64,000 nucleotides of DNA from JACDAE01 sp963717195 (GCA_963717195.1 CAVQVR010000013.1:124001-188000), one strand, 5' to 3'; shown: positions 7,926 through 17,391, counted from the stretch's first letter. The notes: generated by a model not told the origin, from the letters alone. Translations and numbers: made by a program.

Positions 7926-9728
7926 ATGCGACATTTATCCTCTACATATGAAAAGCGTGGGAGCTTGGTGAAACAGGTAAGAACGCGCCTCTTTTTTGGT
8001 ATAGGCCTCTTGCTTGTTGTCCTGATTATCCATCTTACCGTAAGTGCTCTTACCTTTATCGTACCATATAACGTAAATGAGAACGGCCTGACATTGCGTG
8101 ATGATATTAATATCGTTGCTACAGGGATCTCACTTCTGCTCTCACTTCTCGTTATCGTTCTCCTCTGGCGCACGGTTACACGCTTTGCTACGGCACTTCA
8201 TAGTCAGCTTGACATACTTGAGGACACCTCCAGTCGCTTAGGCGAGGGCAATGTTGGTATACGTGTCCCTGCTCTAGAGAGCCAGGAGCTCCACCATCTG
8301 GGCAAGACTTTCAATATGATGGCTGAAGCATTACAGCAGCAGAGTATAGCATTAAAAGATCGGGATGTACTGGAGAGCGTGCTTCAGTTAAACACTCTGC
8401 TTACCAGTACGCTCGACTTTGATACGCTGGTCACGACCTTTCTGGATAAGGCGCTCAGTCTGCTTCATCTTCAATTGGCTGCCCTTTACCTGTATGATGA
8501 ACAGAAAGAGCGCCTGGTACTTGCCAGTGCGCAGGGCTTTGACTTTACAGCACTGACGCAGGAGTTTGCGTTGGGCGAAGGCCTGGTTGGCAGCACGGCA
8601 CTGAGGCGTTCCCCTTTTTATATACGGGCTCCTGCTCCCAGTGAAGCGGGCAATTTCATTGCCAAAACGATCCTGGGGAAAGTCCTGCCGGGGAGTATGT
8701 ATCAACTTCCCCTGATTCAGGGAAAAGACCTGCTCGGCGTCCTGGTTTTTGCCTCGCTCTATTCAATAAGCGAGCAGGCGCGTAACATTCTCACCGTCGT
8801 CTCCAGCAATCTCTCGACCGTCATAGGGCATACAAAGGTGTATGAATATATTCAGGCGCAGACAGAAGAATTGGCTGCTAAAAACCGTGAGCAGGAGCAG
8901 ATGAACATTGCCTTGCGTGTTCAACGAAACGAATTACGTGTTCTGAATATCACGCTTGAAGAAAATAATGAAGCGCGTAACAGGTTCCTCTCGACGATGA
9001 CGCACGAACTCCGTACACCTCTGACCGCTATTCTTGGGTTCAGCCAGATTATCTTGCGTGATCTGGAATGCAACCAGTATCATGAGCAACGGAGCCGGAG
9101 CAACATCGAGCGCATTATCAAGAACGGGAATCATCTGCTTGAACTGGTCAACGATACACTGGACTTGATCAAGATAGAGGCCGGACATATGAGCGTGAAC
9201 ATGACTACCGTCCATCTGACTGAGCTCATTCCCGAGGTTATTGAAGAAATTCGCTCCCTGGCAGACGAGAAAAAGGTGACCTTACAGACGCATATTGCAA
9301 AGGGTATTGACGAGATGGAGAGCGATCCAGGCAAACTACGCCAGATTTTGCTGAATCTGATCTCCAATGCAATCAAGTTTACAGAAAAGGGTGAGGTATG
9401 TATTAGCGTCACTGACCAGGTTCCTGCCGAGAGCGTAGAAGAGTGGGGGGTTGCCATTACCGTTAAAGATACGGGCATCGGCATGGCGCCAGAGCTTCAG
9501 GAACACATTTTTGATGCCTTCTATCAGGGTGATAGCAGCATCACGCGTAAGTATGGCGGTACCGGGCTTGGCCTCTCGATTGTCCATCAGCTAACTCAGC
9601 TCTTAGGTGGTACCCTGGAGCTCGCAAGCAGTCCAGGACAAGGAAGCGCATTTACACTTTTTCTGCCCCTGGTTCCTGTTTCTTTCCATGCTGAACAGGA
9701 GTATGAAGAACCTGTAGGGCAGGTATAA
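7926..9728 (+). CDS. Membrane histidine kinase: 2 TM, HAMP, GAF, HisKA, HATPase
   Basis: 600 aa. Two membrane helices (about 20-45 and 62-87) flank only a short outside loop, so there is no large extracytoplasmic sensor. HAMP (about 88-140), GAF (about 155-300), a coiled linker, HisKA with phospho-accepting His360 in HELRTPL, then HATPase with the N box (NLISNAIKF), the G1 box DTGIGM and GTGLGLSI. Input is probably cytoplasmic through the GAF domain. The start ATG at 7926 follows GGGAGAA. Likely partner: the divergent receiver protein at 7192-7686. The gene ends 15 bp from the tail of the convergent murJ remnant. Confidence 0.9.
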   Translation: MRHLSSTYEKRGSLVKQVRTRLFFGIGLLLVVLIIHLTVSALTFIVPYNVNENGLTLRDDINIVATGISLLLSLLVIVLLWRTVTRFATALHSQLDILEDTSSRLGEGNVGIRVPALESQELHHLGKTFNMMAEALQQQSIALKDRDVLESVLQLNTLLTSTLDFDTLVTTFLDKALSLLHLQLAALYLYDEQKERLVLASAQGFDFTALTQEFALGEGLVGSTALRRSPFYIRAPAPSEAGNFIAKTILGKVLPGSMYQLPLIQGKDLLGVLVFASLYSISEQARNILTVVSSNLSTVIGHTKVYEYIQAQTEELAAKNREQEQMNIALRVQRNELRVLNITLEENNEARNRFLSTMTHELRTPLTAILGFSQIILRDLECNQYHEQRSRSNIERIIKNGNHLLELVNDTLDLIKIEAGHMSVNMTTVHLTELIPEVIEEIRSLADEKKVTLQTHIAKGIDEMESDPGKLRQILLNLISNAIKFTEKGEVCISVTDQVPAESVEEWGVAITVKDTGIGMAPELQEHIFDAFYQGDSSITRKYGGTGLGLSIVHQLTQLLGGTLELASSPGQGSAFTLFLPLVPVSFHAEQEYEEPVGQV

Positions 9729-9742
9729 TACAACGCTCCTGC

Positions 9743-10304
9743 TTAAAGCCACGAAACATGCAGCCGATTGAGAATTTTGCGTACCGGACCCGACTCTATT
9801 TCCTCAATTTTCAGACGTTTAGCAATGATAAGAAAGACAAGGGAACCAATACCCAATTCAATCAGCAGCTTGATGAGGGCCAGGAAAACACCACTTACGA
9901 GGGAGCGTATTACTGCTCGTTGTATCAAGAATGCGGTCAAGTCCTTTACGTGACAATAAACAGCACAACGCCCATTCCAATCGATGCAACCAGAGTACGT
10001 CCAAGAAAATGAGCAAGGGTACGCAGATCGAAACCACCAATACGCCGATAGAGGAGGATGAAAAGCACAACGGCCTCAAGGGTACTGGCAACCGAAGTTG
10101 AGAAGGCCAGAGCAGCCATACCCCATTGCAGACCGAAGACAGCGAGATTAATCAAAACAATGCTGAGTGCAATCTTCAGAATAAACTGGGCAATACTGAT
10201 AATGACAGGGGTTTTACTGTCGCGTAGGGCATAAAAGGCACGTGTGAGAATCTCGACAGCGGCCAGAGCGGGCAAACCTACGGCAAAAAAGATCAGAGGG
10301 ATGC
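9743..10304 (-). pseudogene. murJ: C-terminal remainder of frameshifted MurJ
   Basis: This is the continuation of the lipid II flippase at 10305-11996 in other frames. After the first shift (A-run, plus-strand 10320-10323) the frame reads on through LPALAAVEILTRAFYALRD, a MurJ family motif, and helices to a stop at 9946. A second shift of the same sense near 9949-9960 is needed to reach the last membrane helix and the basic tail ending at 9743. Both can be mended by adding one base: the first in its A-run, the second for example in the TTT run there. The pieces together make a full-length MurJ C-terminus, so this is a broken or mis-sequenced gene, not separate small genes. Confidence 0.75.
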
Positions 10305-11996
10305 TCAGTGAATTGAGCGTTTTGCAGAGTATATGCCATGTTCTAGTAGAACCTGGATGATGGGGAGGGCGAGAACAATGAGACCAATACAGGAAGGAAT
10401 TGAGAGAAAAAGGATACTACGGAGTGTTTCCATGATCGTACTACGCACACGGTCGAAGCGTTCACGTGCCACATAACTTGCTAGAGCGGGAAACGCAGCC
10501 GTTGAAACAGACGAACCGAAGATCGAGACAGGCAGTACCAGGATAGAAAAAGCCTGGAAATATTCAATGACCAGGCCACTGGCGACCTGAGCAGGGCCGA
10601 GACCGAGACCTCCTAGAAATGAGAGCAAGGAGCGATCTACCACCGTACTGAACGAGAGCATCGCCGCATTAATAGTACGTGGAACCATCTGACGAGCGAT
10701 CTGTCTGACCCCGGGATGTTTCCAGTCGAATGAGAACGTGTAGCGCATTTTGACCTTAAAGAGGCCAGGGATTTGTACGCTAACCTGCAGGACGGCAGCC
10801 AGTACGACACTCCATGTTGCTGAGTAGATAGCGATATTGCTAATCGAACTTCCGCGTAGGAAGAAGCCGGGAAGTAAACCAAGAACCAGGCCTGCGTTGT
10901 AGAGAATGGTGCCAATGGCTGTGAGGGTGAAATCCTGTTTGGCATTGAGGACGGAACTGACAATAACGCCTGAGCCAAGGACAACGGCTTGCAGAAGCAT
11001 GATACGTGTCAATGTCACCGTCAAAAGTTGGTCGGCCAGCGTAAAGCCAAGATTGACGTGGGCATACAGTGGTACGATGACGGGAGCAATGATCATTGCA
11101 ATGATGGAAAGCACAATCATCACCACTATAGCGAGGTTCAAGGCACTGCTCGCGATATGCCATGCGCTCTTCTCGTCTTTCAATCCCTCGGCATAGCGTG
11201 TAAAGACCGGAATAAAGGCTGAGCTGAGCGCACCACCAGCAACCACCGTGTAAAGCAGATTTGGAATAACGTATGCCTGTACATATGCCGCTGAAATGCC
11301 AGTTGCGCCAAAAACATACGTAAAGAGAAATGTGCGCACCAGACCAAGCACGCTGCTGAACATAAACGCGCCAGTAATCAGGAATGCAGCCCGCGCCACT
11401 TTGACGCGCTGAACCATACCTGTATCTTGAGCTGGTGCAGCCGCAACAGCCAGAGCAACGCCTGTCCCACCGGAAGAAGGATCAGGTGGCAATTCTGTAG
11501 GGGCCAGATTTATCGCGCCCGCGTGTGTAGGGGTGCCATTTATAAGCCCGCCATGTGTAGGGGCACCATTTATCGCGCCCGTGTGTGTAGGGGCGCCATT
11601 TATAAGCCCGCCCCGTTTCCCAAAAAGAGAACCACGCTGTTTCCTGGTGAAAGGACCTGGCTGGTCATGTTGGAGGTCGCGCGTCATCCGTTTCTTGCGC
11701 AACTCTTGAAAACGTTTCTCATGTGCACGTAAACGCGGTAGAGAACGAGTAGGCTGAGGCATACTGTTAGCATGGAATTCCATTGCCTGGCTATAGCCAA
11801 GAGAGTTGCCCATATCCATCGTCAGATCTGGATCATAGGACGATGGTGAGAGTAAAGGTGAGAACTGCCCATTATTATCTGGCTGAGGAGGATAATTGAG
11901 AGCATTAAGCGGTCCATTTGGCGAGGCCGGCGAATGTTCCTGATCATATACCCATTGGGGAGAAAACTGCGGATTTTGCTCTTTATCATTGTTCAT
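10305..11996 (-). CDS. murJ: MurJ/MviN-family lipid II flippase, frameshifted, with long N-terminal extension
   Basis: From the ATG at 11996 this frame gives 563 aa and stops early at 10305 (see 9743-10304). The first about 200 residues are hydrophilic, rich in Gln, Asn and Pro, and contain four 10-residue repeats of the type GAINGAPTHG. The MurJ core follows with its first helix at ITGAFMFSSVLGLVRT and about 11 helices before the break. MurJ flips lipid II across the membrane for peptidoglycan synthesis and normally has 14 helices in about 510 aa. Upstream in-frame starts (TTG 12128, ATG 12122) are less likely: no ribosome site and unmatched sequence. A functional copy elsewhere would be expected if the shift is real. 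Confidence 0.85.
   Translation of the reverse strand: MNNDKEQNPQFSPQWVYDQEHSPASPNGPLNALNYPPQPDNNGQFSPLLSPSSYDPDLTMDMGNSLGYSQAMEFHANSMPQPTRSLPRLRAHEKRFQELRKKRMTRDLQHDQPGPFTRKQRGSLFGKRGGLINGAPTHTGAINGAPTHGGLINGTPTHAGAINLAPTELPPDPSSGGTGVALAVAAAPAQDTGMVQRVKVARAAFLITGAFMFSSVLGLVRTFLFTYVFGATGISAAYVQAYVIPNLLYTVVAGGALSSAFIPVFTRYAEGLKDEKSAWHIASSALNLAIVVMIVLSIIAMIIAPVIVPLYAHVNLGFTLADQLLTVTLTRIMLLQAVVLGSGVIVSSVLNAKQDFTLTAIGTILYNAGLVLGLLPGFFLRGSSISNIAIYSATWSVVLAAVLQVSVQIPGLFKVKMRYTFSFDWKHPGVRQIARQMVPRTINAAMLSFSTVVDRSLLSFLGGLGLGPAQVASGLVIEYFQAFSILVLPVSIFGSSVSTAAFPALASYVARERFDRVRSTIMETLRSILFLSIPSCIGLIVLALPIIQVLLEHGIYSAKRSIH
11496..11615. repeat. Four tandem 30-bp repeats inside murJ
   Basis: The units begin with tgtagggg at 11496, 11526, 11556 and 11586, exactly 30 bp apart, and alternate between endings of the 'tttatcgcgcccg' and 'tttataagcccg' kinds. 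As 30 is a multiple of three they keep the murJ frame and give a 10-residue peptide repeat on the minus strand. The same core occurs outside genes at 24868 and 63591. Confidence 0.85.
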
Positions 11997-12176
11997 ATGT
12001 GTTTTTAATAATCCTTTTACTTCAATATTACCAAATAATATAATGGATAGATGGCAAAAAAGCAAATAAGCATTTCTTTTTGGGGATAATGTGCCAGCGA
12101 TAGCCATGAGACCTTTGGGCATCGCCAATGCCGTTGCGATTTCTTCTCCAAGAATTTTCTGATCAGGTCGATGTAT

Positions 12177-12238
12177 CTTAGCGCAATATCGCTAAGGTTA
12201 ACGTTGACGTTGACGTAAACGATAATATGTGGTATTAA
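12177..12238 (+). promoter_or_regulatory. Promoter and operator-like repeats upstream of MFS exporter
   Basis: TTGACG (12210-12215) and TATTAA (12233-12238) are 17 bp apart. Just upstream are a 7-bp inverted repeat (cttagcg 12177-12183, cgctaag 12190-12196) and a doubled GTTGAC. These are the kind of sites a repressor of an efflux gene would use; no regulator gene is adjacent. Confidence 0.45.
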
Positions 12239-12337
12239 ATAGGTAGATACATAATTTCAACGATATGCATGAGGTAAGCAGAGAACTCGCGTCGCTGTCT
12301 TTCCGCTCATCAGGGACTATCAATGGAAAGAGGTACC

Positions 12338-14107
12338 ATGACCACTGTCTTGCGTAAGGGAAGAAGAAATCGGCCTGTTGGTCCGTCGTACAAGTGGGTG
12401 GCGTTATCGAACACCACTCTGGGTGTCTTAATGGCTAGCATTGATATCAGTATCGTATTGATCTCTCTGCCAGCAATCTTTAATGGCATCCATGTCAATC
12501 CGCTCGCCCCTGGGGAGACCGGCTATTTCCTCTGGCTGCTGCTTGGTTACATGGTGGTAACGGCAACGCTACTGGTAACATTTGGACGTATCTCCGATAT
12601 GTTTGGGCGTGTCAAGTTCTATAATCTGGGATTCCTTATTTTCGCCGTTGGGAGTATCCTGCTCTGGTTAACCCCTGGTACAGGCAACACCGGAGCGCTG
12701 GAGTTAATCCTCTTTCGTCTGATTCAAGGAGTTGGCTCAGGTTTCCTCTTTGCCAACAGTACTGCGATCATTACCGATGCGTTTCCATCGAATCAGCGCG
12801 GGCTGGCACTGGGTATTAACCAGATTGCGGCTATTTTAGGTTCGGTGATTGGCCTGATTCTGGGTGGTATTCTCTCTTACTTTAACTGGCGGCTGGTCTT
12901 TCTGGTCAGTGTGCCGGTTGGCATTGTAGGGACCATCTGGGCGTACCTCATGTTGCGCGAGACAGCGACGATCCGTGCACATCAGAAGATCGACTGGGCG
13001 GGCAATATCACCTTCGCGATTGGTTTGACGGTCTTTTTGCTCGGTATCACGTACGGCATCGAGCCATACGGAGGCTCGGCGATGGGCTGGGGCAACCCGT
13101 TGGTCATCGGAATGCTGGTTGGTGGAGTTGTCTTGCTGGCCATCTTTGTCTGGATCGAACTGCACGTGGAAGATCCCATGTTCCGGCTCGACCTCTTCAA
13201 AATTCGTGCCTTTGCTGCTGGTAACATCAGTAGTTTTCTGGCAAGTATGGCGCGTGGTGCGTTACAGTTCATGCTGATCATCTGGTTGCAGGGCATCTGG
13301 TTGCCGCTGCACGGCTATGATTACGCAGTAGCTCCATTGTGGGCTGGCATCTATCTGTTGCCGTTGCTAGTTGGGTTTGTAGTAATGGGGCCAATAAGCG
13401 GCTGGTTGTCAGATCGTTTTGGTGCGCGTGTCTTCTCAACTACGGGTATGGCTATTCAGGCGGTGGGCTTCGTTCTGATGACGATCCTGCCAGCCAATTT
13501 CAGCTACGTCTGGTTCGCGCTTATCCTGTTCCTAATGGGATTTGGTCAGGGCATGTTCACCGCGCCAAATACGTCTTCTGTCATGAATAGCTTGCCACCA
13601 GATCAGCGTGGTGCTGGTTCCGGCATGCGTTCGACCTTCCAGAATGCGGCATCGCTGGCCAGTATAGGCATCTTCTTCAGTATCGTCACGGCTGGTCTGG
13701 CGGCGGCGCTACCAACAGCGCTCTCCAAAGGGCTCATCGCTGCGGGCGTGCCGGGTGCGGTCGCCCATCAGATTTCGCACCTGCCACCGACCTCGGCCCT
13801 TTTTGCCGCCTTCCTGGGCTATAATCCGATGGCGGTCCTGCTGCCACCCAATGTGCTGCATGCCTTATCAGCGGCCAACCAGGCGCATCTGTTAAGCCGA
13901 AGCTTTTTTCCCAACCTGATCTCAGAACCGTTCTTGCTGGGTTTGCATGGAGCCTTCTACCTGGCCGCCTCCATCTGTGTCATTGCGGCACTGGCCTCAT
14001 TGTTGCGTGGCGGGCGCTACATTTATGGGCAAACGCAAGCATCGGACGGAGTAGCAACGGGGCAAGATGTGGTAACATCACAAGAAGAAGCTTCCTCTGC
14101 CCATTAG
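12338..14107 (+). CDS. MFS transporter, DHA2 (14-TM drug exporter) type
   Basis: 589 aa from ATG 12338, preferred over ATG 12323 because AGAGG lies 7 nt before it. The first helix carries the MASIDISIVLISLP motif of DHA2 exporters. Motif A (GRISDMFGR) follows helix 2, motif B is RLIQGVGSGF, and a motif C-like GSVIGLILGG lies in helix 5. About 14 hydrophobic segments run to residue 565. This family uses the proton gradient to export drugs or metabolites. An enlarged loop near 430-490 (ALSKGLIAAGVPGAV...) is typical of actinobacterial and chloroflexal members. The metallo-hydrolase gene follows after 39 bp, probably in one operon. Substrate unknown. Confidence 0.88.
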   Translation: MTTVLRKGRRNRPVGPSYKWVALSNTTLGVLMASIDISIVLISLPAIFNGIHVNPLAPGETGYFLWLLLGYMVVTATLLVTFGRISDMFGRVKFYNLGFLIFAVGSILLWLTPGTGNTGALELILFRLIQGVGSGFLFANSTAIITDAFPSNQRGLALGINQIAAILGSVIGLILGGILSYFNWRLVFLVSVPVGIVGTIWAYLMLRETATIRAHQKIDWAGNITFAIGLTVFLLGITYGIEPYGGSAMGWGNPLVIGMLVGGVVLLAIFVWIELHVEDPMFRLDLFKIRAFAAGNISSFLASMARGALQFMLIIWLQGIWLPLHGYDYAVAPLWAGIYLLPLLVGFVVMGPISGWLSDRFGARVFSTTGMAIQAVGFVLMTILPANFSYVWFALILFLMGFGQGMFTAPNTSSVMNSLPPDQRGAGSGMRSTFQNAASLASIGIFFSIVTAGLAAALPTALSKGLIAAGVPGAVAHQISHLPPTSALFAAFLGYNPMAVLLPPNVLHALSAANQAHLLSRSFFPNLISEPFLLGLHGAFYLAASICVIAALASLLRGGRYIYGQTQASDGVATGQDVVTSQEEASSAH

Positions 14108-14146
14108 GTAGATGAGGAGCTAATGTTTTGAAAAAGAGGAAAATTT

Positions 14147-14971
14147 ATGCCTGATTTTAGCATACAAGAAATAGTACCGGGTGTGATGGCAGCTCTTGGT
14201 GGAGTCTGTAATCGTGGCATCATCAGCCAGGGTGGAAGCGTACTCGTCGTTGACTCTGGAGTTGCGGCAGCCGAGGCTACTCCCCTACGTGCAGCCGCCC
14301 AGGAGTACCGAAAAGAGGGATCACTATACCTCTTCAATACGCACCCGCATGGCGATCATGTCTATGGAAATCAGGTGTTTGCCGATAGTCCCATTATTGC
14401 CCACGAAGGGGTACGCAACGACCTTGTTACTAATGGCGAGCGGACGCTTGCCGACTGGAAGCAAAATCCACGTATGGCAGCATTTGTAAGTGATGTGACG
14501 ATCACTCCTCCCACTATTACGTTTCAGGAGAAGATGACCGTGTTCGTAGGCAATATCGAGGTGCAACTGCTGTACCTGGGGATCGCGCATAGTCCGAGCG
14601 ATAGTGTGGCGTGGCTACCCCAATCGCGCACGCTGTTCGCAGGTGATCTTCTTTTCAATACCATCGTTCCGGCATTGCCTCCGGGTGGAAATTCAGCGAA
14701 CTGGGTCCATGCTTTAGAACAATTAGAACAGTTAGGAGCAGAACACGCTATCCCCGGTCATGGCCCGATACAAACTCCTACCGCGCTTGCTGACTTGCGT
14801 CACTGGTTCATTACTTTGAGAGCTCAGATTGGGGAAGCTATCGCGAGTGGATGGGATCGTGAGACGACGATAACAAGAGTTGCGCAGCAGATACAGGAAG
14901 TTGCTCCACGCGGTGCTCCGGAGCGTCTAGCAAGGGGTATAGGGCAGGTCTTTGACGAAATGATAGTGTAG
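14147..14971 (+). CDS. Metallo-beta-lactamase-fold hydrolase
   Basis: 274 aa. The zinc motif THPHGDH (about residues 64-70) matches HxHxDH, with further metal ligands likely in the His of IAHSPSD, the Asp of FAGDLLF and the His of IPGHGP. This is the layout of a glyoxalase II-like or quinoprotein-related MBL hydrolase acting on a thioester, lactone or similar ester. ATG 14147 is preceded by AGAGGAAA. It lies 39 bp after the MFS exporter and is probably cotranscribed, so it may modify or destroy the exported compound (inference). It is followed by a long palindrome that could end transcription. Confidence 0.85.
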   Translation: MPDFSIQEIVPGVMAALGGVCNRGIISQGGSVLVVDSGVAAAEATPLRAAAQEYRKEGSLYLFNTHPHGDHVYGNQVFADSPIIAHEGVRNDLVTNGERTLADWKQNPRMAAFVSDVTITPPTITFQEKMTVFVGNIEVQLLYLGIAHSPSDSVAWLPQSRTLFAGDLLFNTIVPALPPGGNSANWVHALEQLEQLGAEHAIPGHGPIQTPTALADLRHWFITLRAQIGEAIASGWDRETTITRVAQQIQEVAPRGAPERLARGIGQVFDEMIV

Positions 14972-15029
14972 GAACCCAGCGGAGTGAACAGGGTAGTTCT
15001 CTCACCGACACTTTTTGCCAAATAAAACG

Positions 15030-15128
15030 CGCAATGAGGGTAAGGAAGCCATTTAGTATTCCGTGGAGGCCGTCACTGTGCTCATCAACACCCACGGAAT
15101 ACTAAATGGCTTCCTTACCCTCATTGCG
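15030..15128. terminator. Perfect 37-bp inverted repeat between convergent genes
   Basis: 15030-15066 is the exact reverse complement of 15092-15128, with a 25-nt loop. The location between the stops of two convergent genes (14971 and 15166) fits a bidirectional terminator, but there is no T-run and the stem is much longer than normal. A mobile palindromic element used as a terminator is the alternative. Confidence 0.6.
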
Positions 15129-15165
15129 TCACAGCATCATTTCAGGTCTCATGGATGGAGAGCCT

Positions 15166-17004
15166 TCAATGTCCATTGTTGCCGATGACGGTTACTTCAG
15201 TGGTGGGAACCCACGCCTGACGATGATTGTAGTTGATCTCATACCAGAGGTTGGTTGTGCCGTATTCGGTTACTGTAAATGCAGAGGCGAATATGGCATT
15301 GTTGGGTGCATCACCAATCTGGTAGAAATCGTCGGTTACTGGTCTGCCGTAGACTTTGGCGACCGTGCCGCCAGTGAAGTTGAGCTTGATAGGAGTGGCC
15401 TGTCCTTCAACTTTGGTATCAGGCGGGACGGCAAGCCAGACCAGTTTTGCATTTTCAAAGTGGTTGGGTGTTGGATCATTCAGATGGTCGTCTTCCCCAT
15501 ACCAGATCTCGTAGAGCGTATCTCCTGTACCGGCAGGATCCTTGACTTTGGCGAGGTAGTAATAGCTGACACTCGGTTCGACATTATTTGTTTCGTCGGT
15601 AACATCTCCCTGGCTTGCCGGGGTGACCAGACCTGATTGAGTACTTGGACCATTGTACAGGTAGAAGAAATTGAAGTTAGCGGGCGTCTCGGTACCGTTT
15701 GCTCCATATGGGCGCTGATCGGTATTGGGATGGAGAGAGATGATATGCAACCTGGAGTCATTTTCTCCGTCATTTTCTCCGTAAGGTATCCCTTGTTGAT
15801 GGATGAGCTTGAAGTAATAGTCCCAGAGCCAGTATGGACCTGGATCGACATGATTAGGAGCATATTGTGGTGCGGGCGCAGGGACGGTCCCATGACTTAC
15901 GACATGATCGTGATCTAATGGAATGTTGAACTTTTTGAGCAGGTAACTGACCAGTTTTGCGGAACCCAGATACTCGGCAGCATTGTACCACTGAAAGCCA
16001 GTAGCATCGAAGCCAGCATGCTCGATACCAATAGCCCGTTGATTGTACCAGTAGTTACCGACGTGGTAGGTGATATCTTTATCATGAACCACTTGATAGA
16101 CAGTGCCATCAGTATCTACAATGTAGTGAATACTTACGCCAGTATTGATGTTCTGGAACACGTCGAGGGCATCCTGCACCGTCCCCTCGATATCGTGAAT
16201 GGCTACAAATTGGACCGGGTAGGCGGTCGGGCGATTGGCGTCCTCGTACGTGCAAGGATTAGGACTGGTGCCGGGGGAAACAATGTTGCAATCATAGACA
16301 TTGGGATCCAGGATGCAGTCGATAGCGCCAGGATAGTCGGTCTTGCCATCGTTTACACACCCCGTGGGTAATGACGTAGCAGTTTTGACGTTGGAGGCCG
16401 TCACGACATTGGCCTTTACTGTTTGTGGGGCCAGAGTAACGACTTCGCCTGTATCTGTGCTTGCACTGAAGCCACTATTTAACAGCTTATAGACACCATC
16501 CGCATACATATGGGCAACACTCTGTGTTGAGGCATTACTATAGGCGGCAATTGTGCCATACCAATCAGCGAGCGAAGTTGGCAGAGTATGGGTGCGGGAG
16601 AGCTGTAGCGCGTAGTCGCGTAAGACAGCAGCCCCACCACGAATATTCGTAGCCAGATCTGTCTTCAGCAGATTTGTGCTGACCCCCAGATCTTTCGCTG
16701 CGCTATCGAGAGTGTGAATGTGACTGTTCTGGACCAGGTGCATACAGCCATAGCCCTGATCTATACTGGGAGAACCACCATGGTCACTCAGATGGCCTTC
16801 CATATAACACAGCGCTTTGAGAATAGTAGCGGGTACTCCAAATTCTTTTGATGCCTGAGCGAAAGCCTGATTAGCACCACCTGCTAGAGCTGCGGCATGA
16901 GCCTGGGTAGTTGTTGGTGTTGACCCTCTCAGTAATGCGGCCAGTACTACGGCTAAAAAGAAGGTGAGAAAAGCAGTGCGTTTAAAGAGGTTTGATCGTT
17001 GCAT
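15166..17004 (-). CDS. Secreted N-acetylmuramoyl-L-alanine amidase with N-terminal SLT-like domain
   Basis: 612 aa. Residues 1-36 form a signal peptide (basic start, hydrophobic core FLTFFLAVVLAALL, likely cut near AHA). Residues about 45-185 look like a lysozyme/transglycosylase-type domain (ALCYMEGHLSDHGG, GYGCMHLV). Residues about 265-400 are an Amidase_2 (PGRP-like) domain: zinc-ligand His in VAIHDIEGT, HYIVDTDGTVYQVV, and His residues in VVSHGT and NHVDPG. The last 190 residues are a cell-wall-associated tail of SH3-like character (unsure). It would cut the bond between muramic acid and the stem peptide, outside the cell. GGAGGT lies 11 nt before the ATG. In GC and codon use it is like its neighbours. 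Confidence 0.85.
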   Translation of the reverse strand: MQRSNLFKRTAFLTFFLAVVLAALLRGSTPTTTQAHAAALAGGANQAFAQASKEFGVPATILKALCYMEGHLSDHGGSPSIDQGYGCMHLVQNSHIHTLDSAAKDLGVSTNLLKTDLATNIRGGAAVLRDYALQLSRTHTLPTSLADWYGTIAAYSNASTQSVAHMYADGVYKLLNSGFSASTDTGEVVTLAPQTVKANVVTASNVKTATSLPTGCVNDGKTDYPGAIDCILDPNVYDCNIVSPGTSPNPCTYEDANRPTAYPVQFVAIHDIEGTVQDALDVFQNINTGVSIHYIVDTDGTVYQVVHDKDITYHVGNYWYNQRAIGIEHAGFDATGFQWYNAAEYLGSAKLVSYLLKKFNIPLDHDHVVSHGTVPAPAPQYAPNHVDPGPYWLWDYYFKLIHQQGIPYGENDGENDSRLHIISLHPNTDQRPYGANGTETPANFNFFYLYNGPSTQSGLVTPASQGDVTDETNNVEPSVSYYYLAKVKDPAGTGDTLYEIWYGEDDHLNDPTPNHFENAKLVWLAVPPDTKVEGQATPIKLNFTGGTVAKVYGRPVTDDFYQIGDAPNNAIFASAFTVTEYGTTNLWYEINYNHRQAWVPTTEVTVIGNNGH

Positions 17005-17302
17005 TGTTAGATATGACCTCCAAATTTGTTATTCAAGAGTAAAAGAGAGTATGGGATAGAGCAATAGGGACAGTATGCATTTTTCTATCGACGTTTTTTG
17101 ACAGAAGGCATCTTGTCCTGGTGTGAAGAGAAACGCGATAATGGGATATTTCCAGCTAAATTCATGGGAAGAACAAAGAGAACATTTGAACGGTTAGCTC
17201 CTTCCATGGCATTACTGAATATGTACGGCTTATGTGTAACATAAAAATTATTGAAAGTCAATTGAGATACCCACTTTACTCTATTGCAGTCGTCTTATTT
17301 AC

Positions 17303-17325
17303 ACCCAAAAAGTGGGTGATATAAT
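17303..17325 (+). promoter_or_regulatory. Extended -10 promoter overlapped by a dyad, upstream of coxG-like gene
   Basis: TGATATAAT at 17317-17325 is a perfect extended -10 (TGnTATAAT); no convincing -35 is seen. A dyad, caccc (17303-17307) with gggtg (17314-17318), abuts it, and a second one (tgatat 17317-17322 with atatca 17331-17336) covers it. This is a good operator arrangement. It implies a leader of about 125 nt before ATG 17458. The rest of the 453-bp gap, 17005-17302, holds the amidase ribosome site and otherwise nothing recognised. Confidence 0.55.
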
Positions 17326-17391
17326 TGGTCATATCAGAAGCAGGCGCAACTTCTGTTTTGCAGGTCGAACCTGTTAACGTGCAGGTAGGAA

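Noticed and set aside
9743..9940. Separate 65-aa membrane protein
   Set aside because: It is the last helix of the frameshifted MurJ.
11496..11615. CRISPR-like 30-bp tandem repeats
   Set aside because: There are no spacers: units abut each other, lie in the murJ frame and match intergenic repeats. No cas1/cas2 in the window.
15106..15636. 176-aa open frame opposite the amidase gene
   Set aside because: Antisense to a well-supported secreted amidase; no family features and it starts inside a palindrome.
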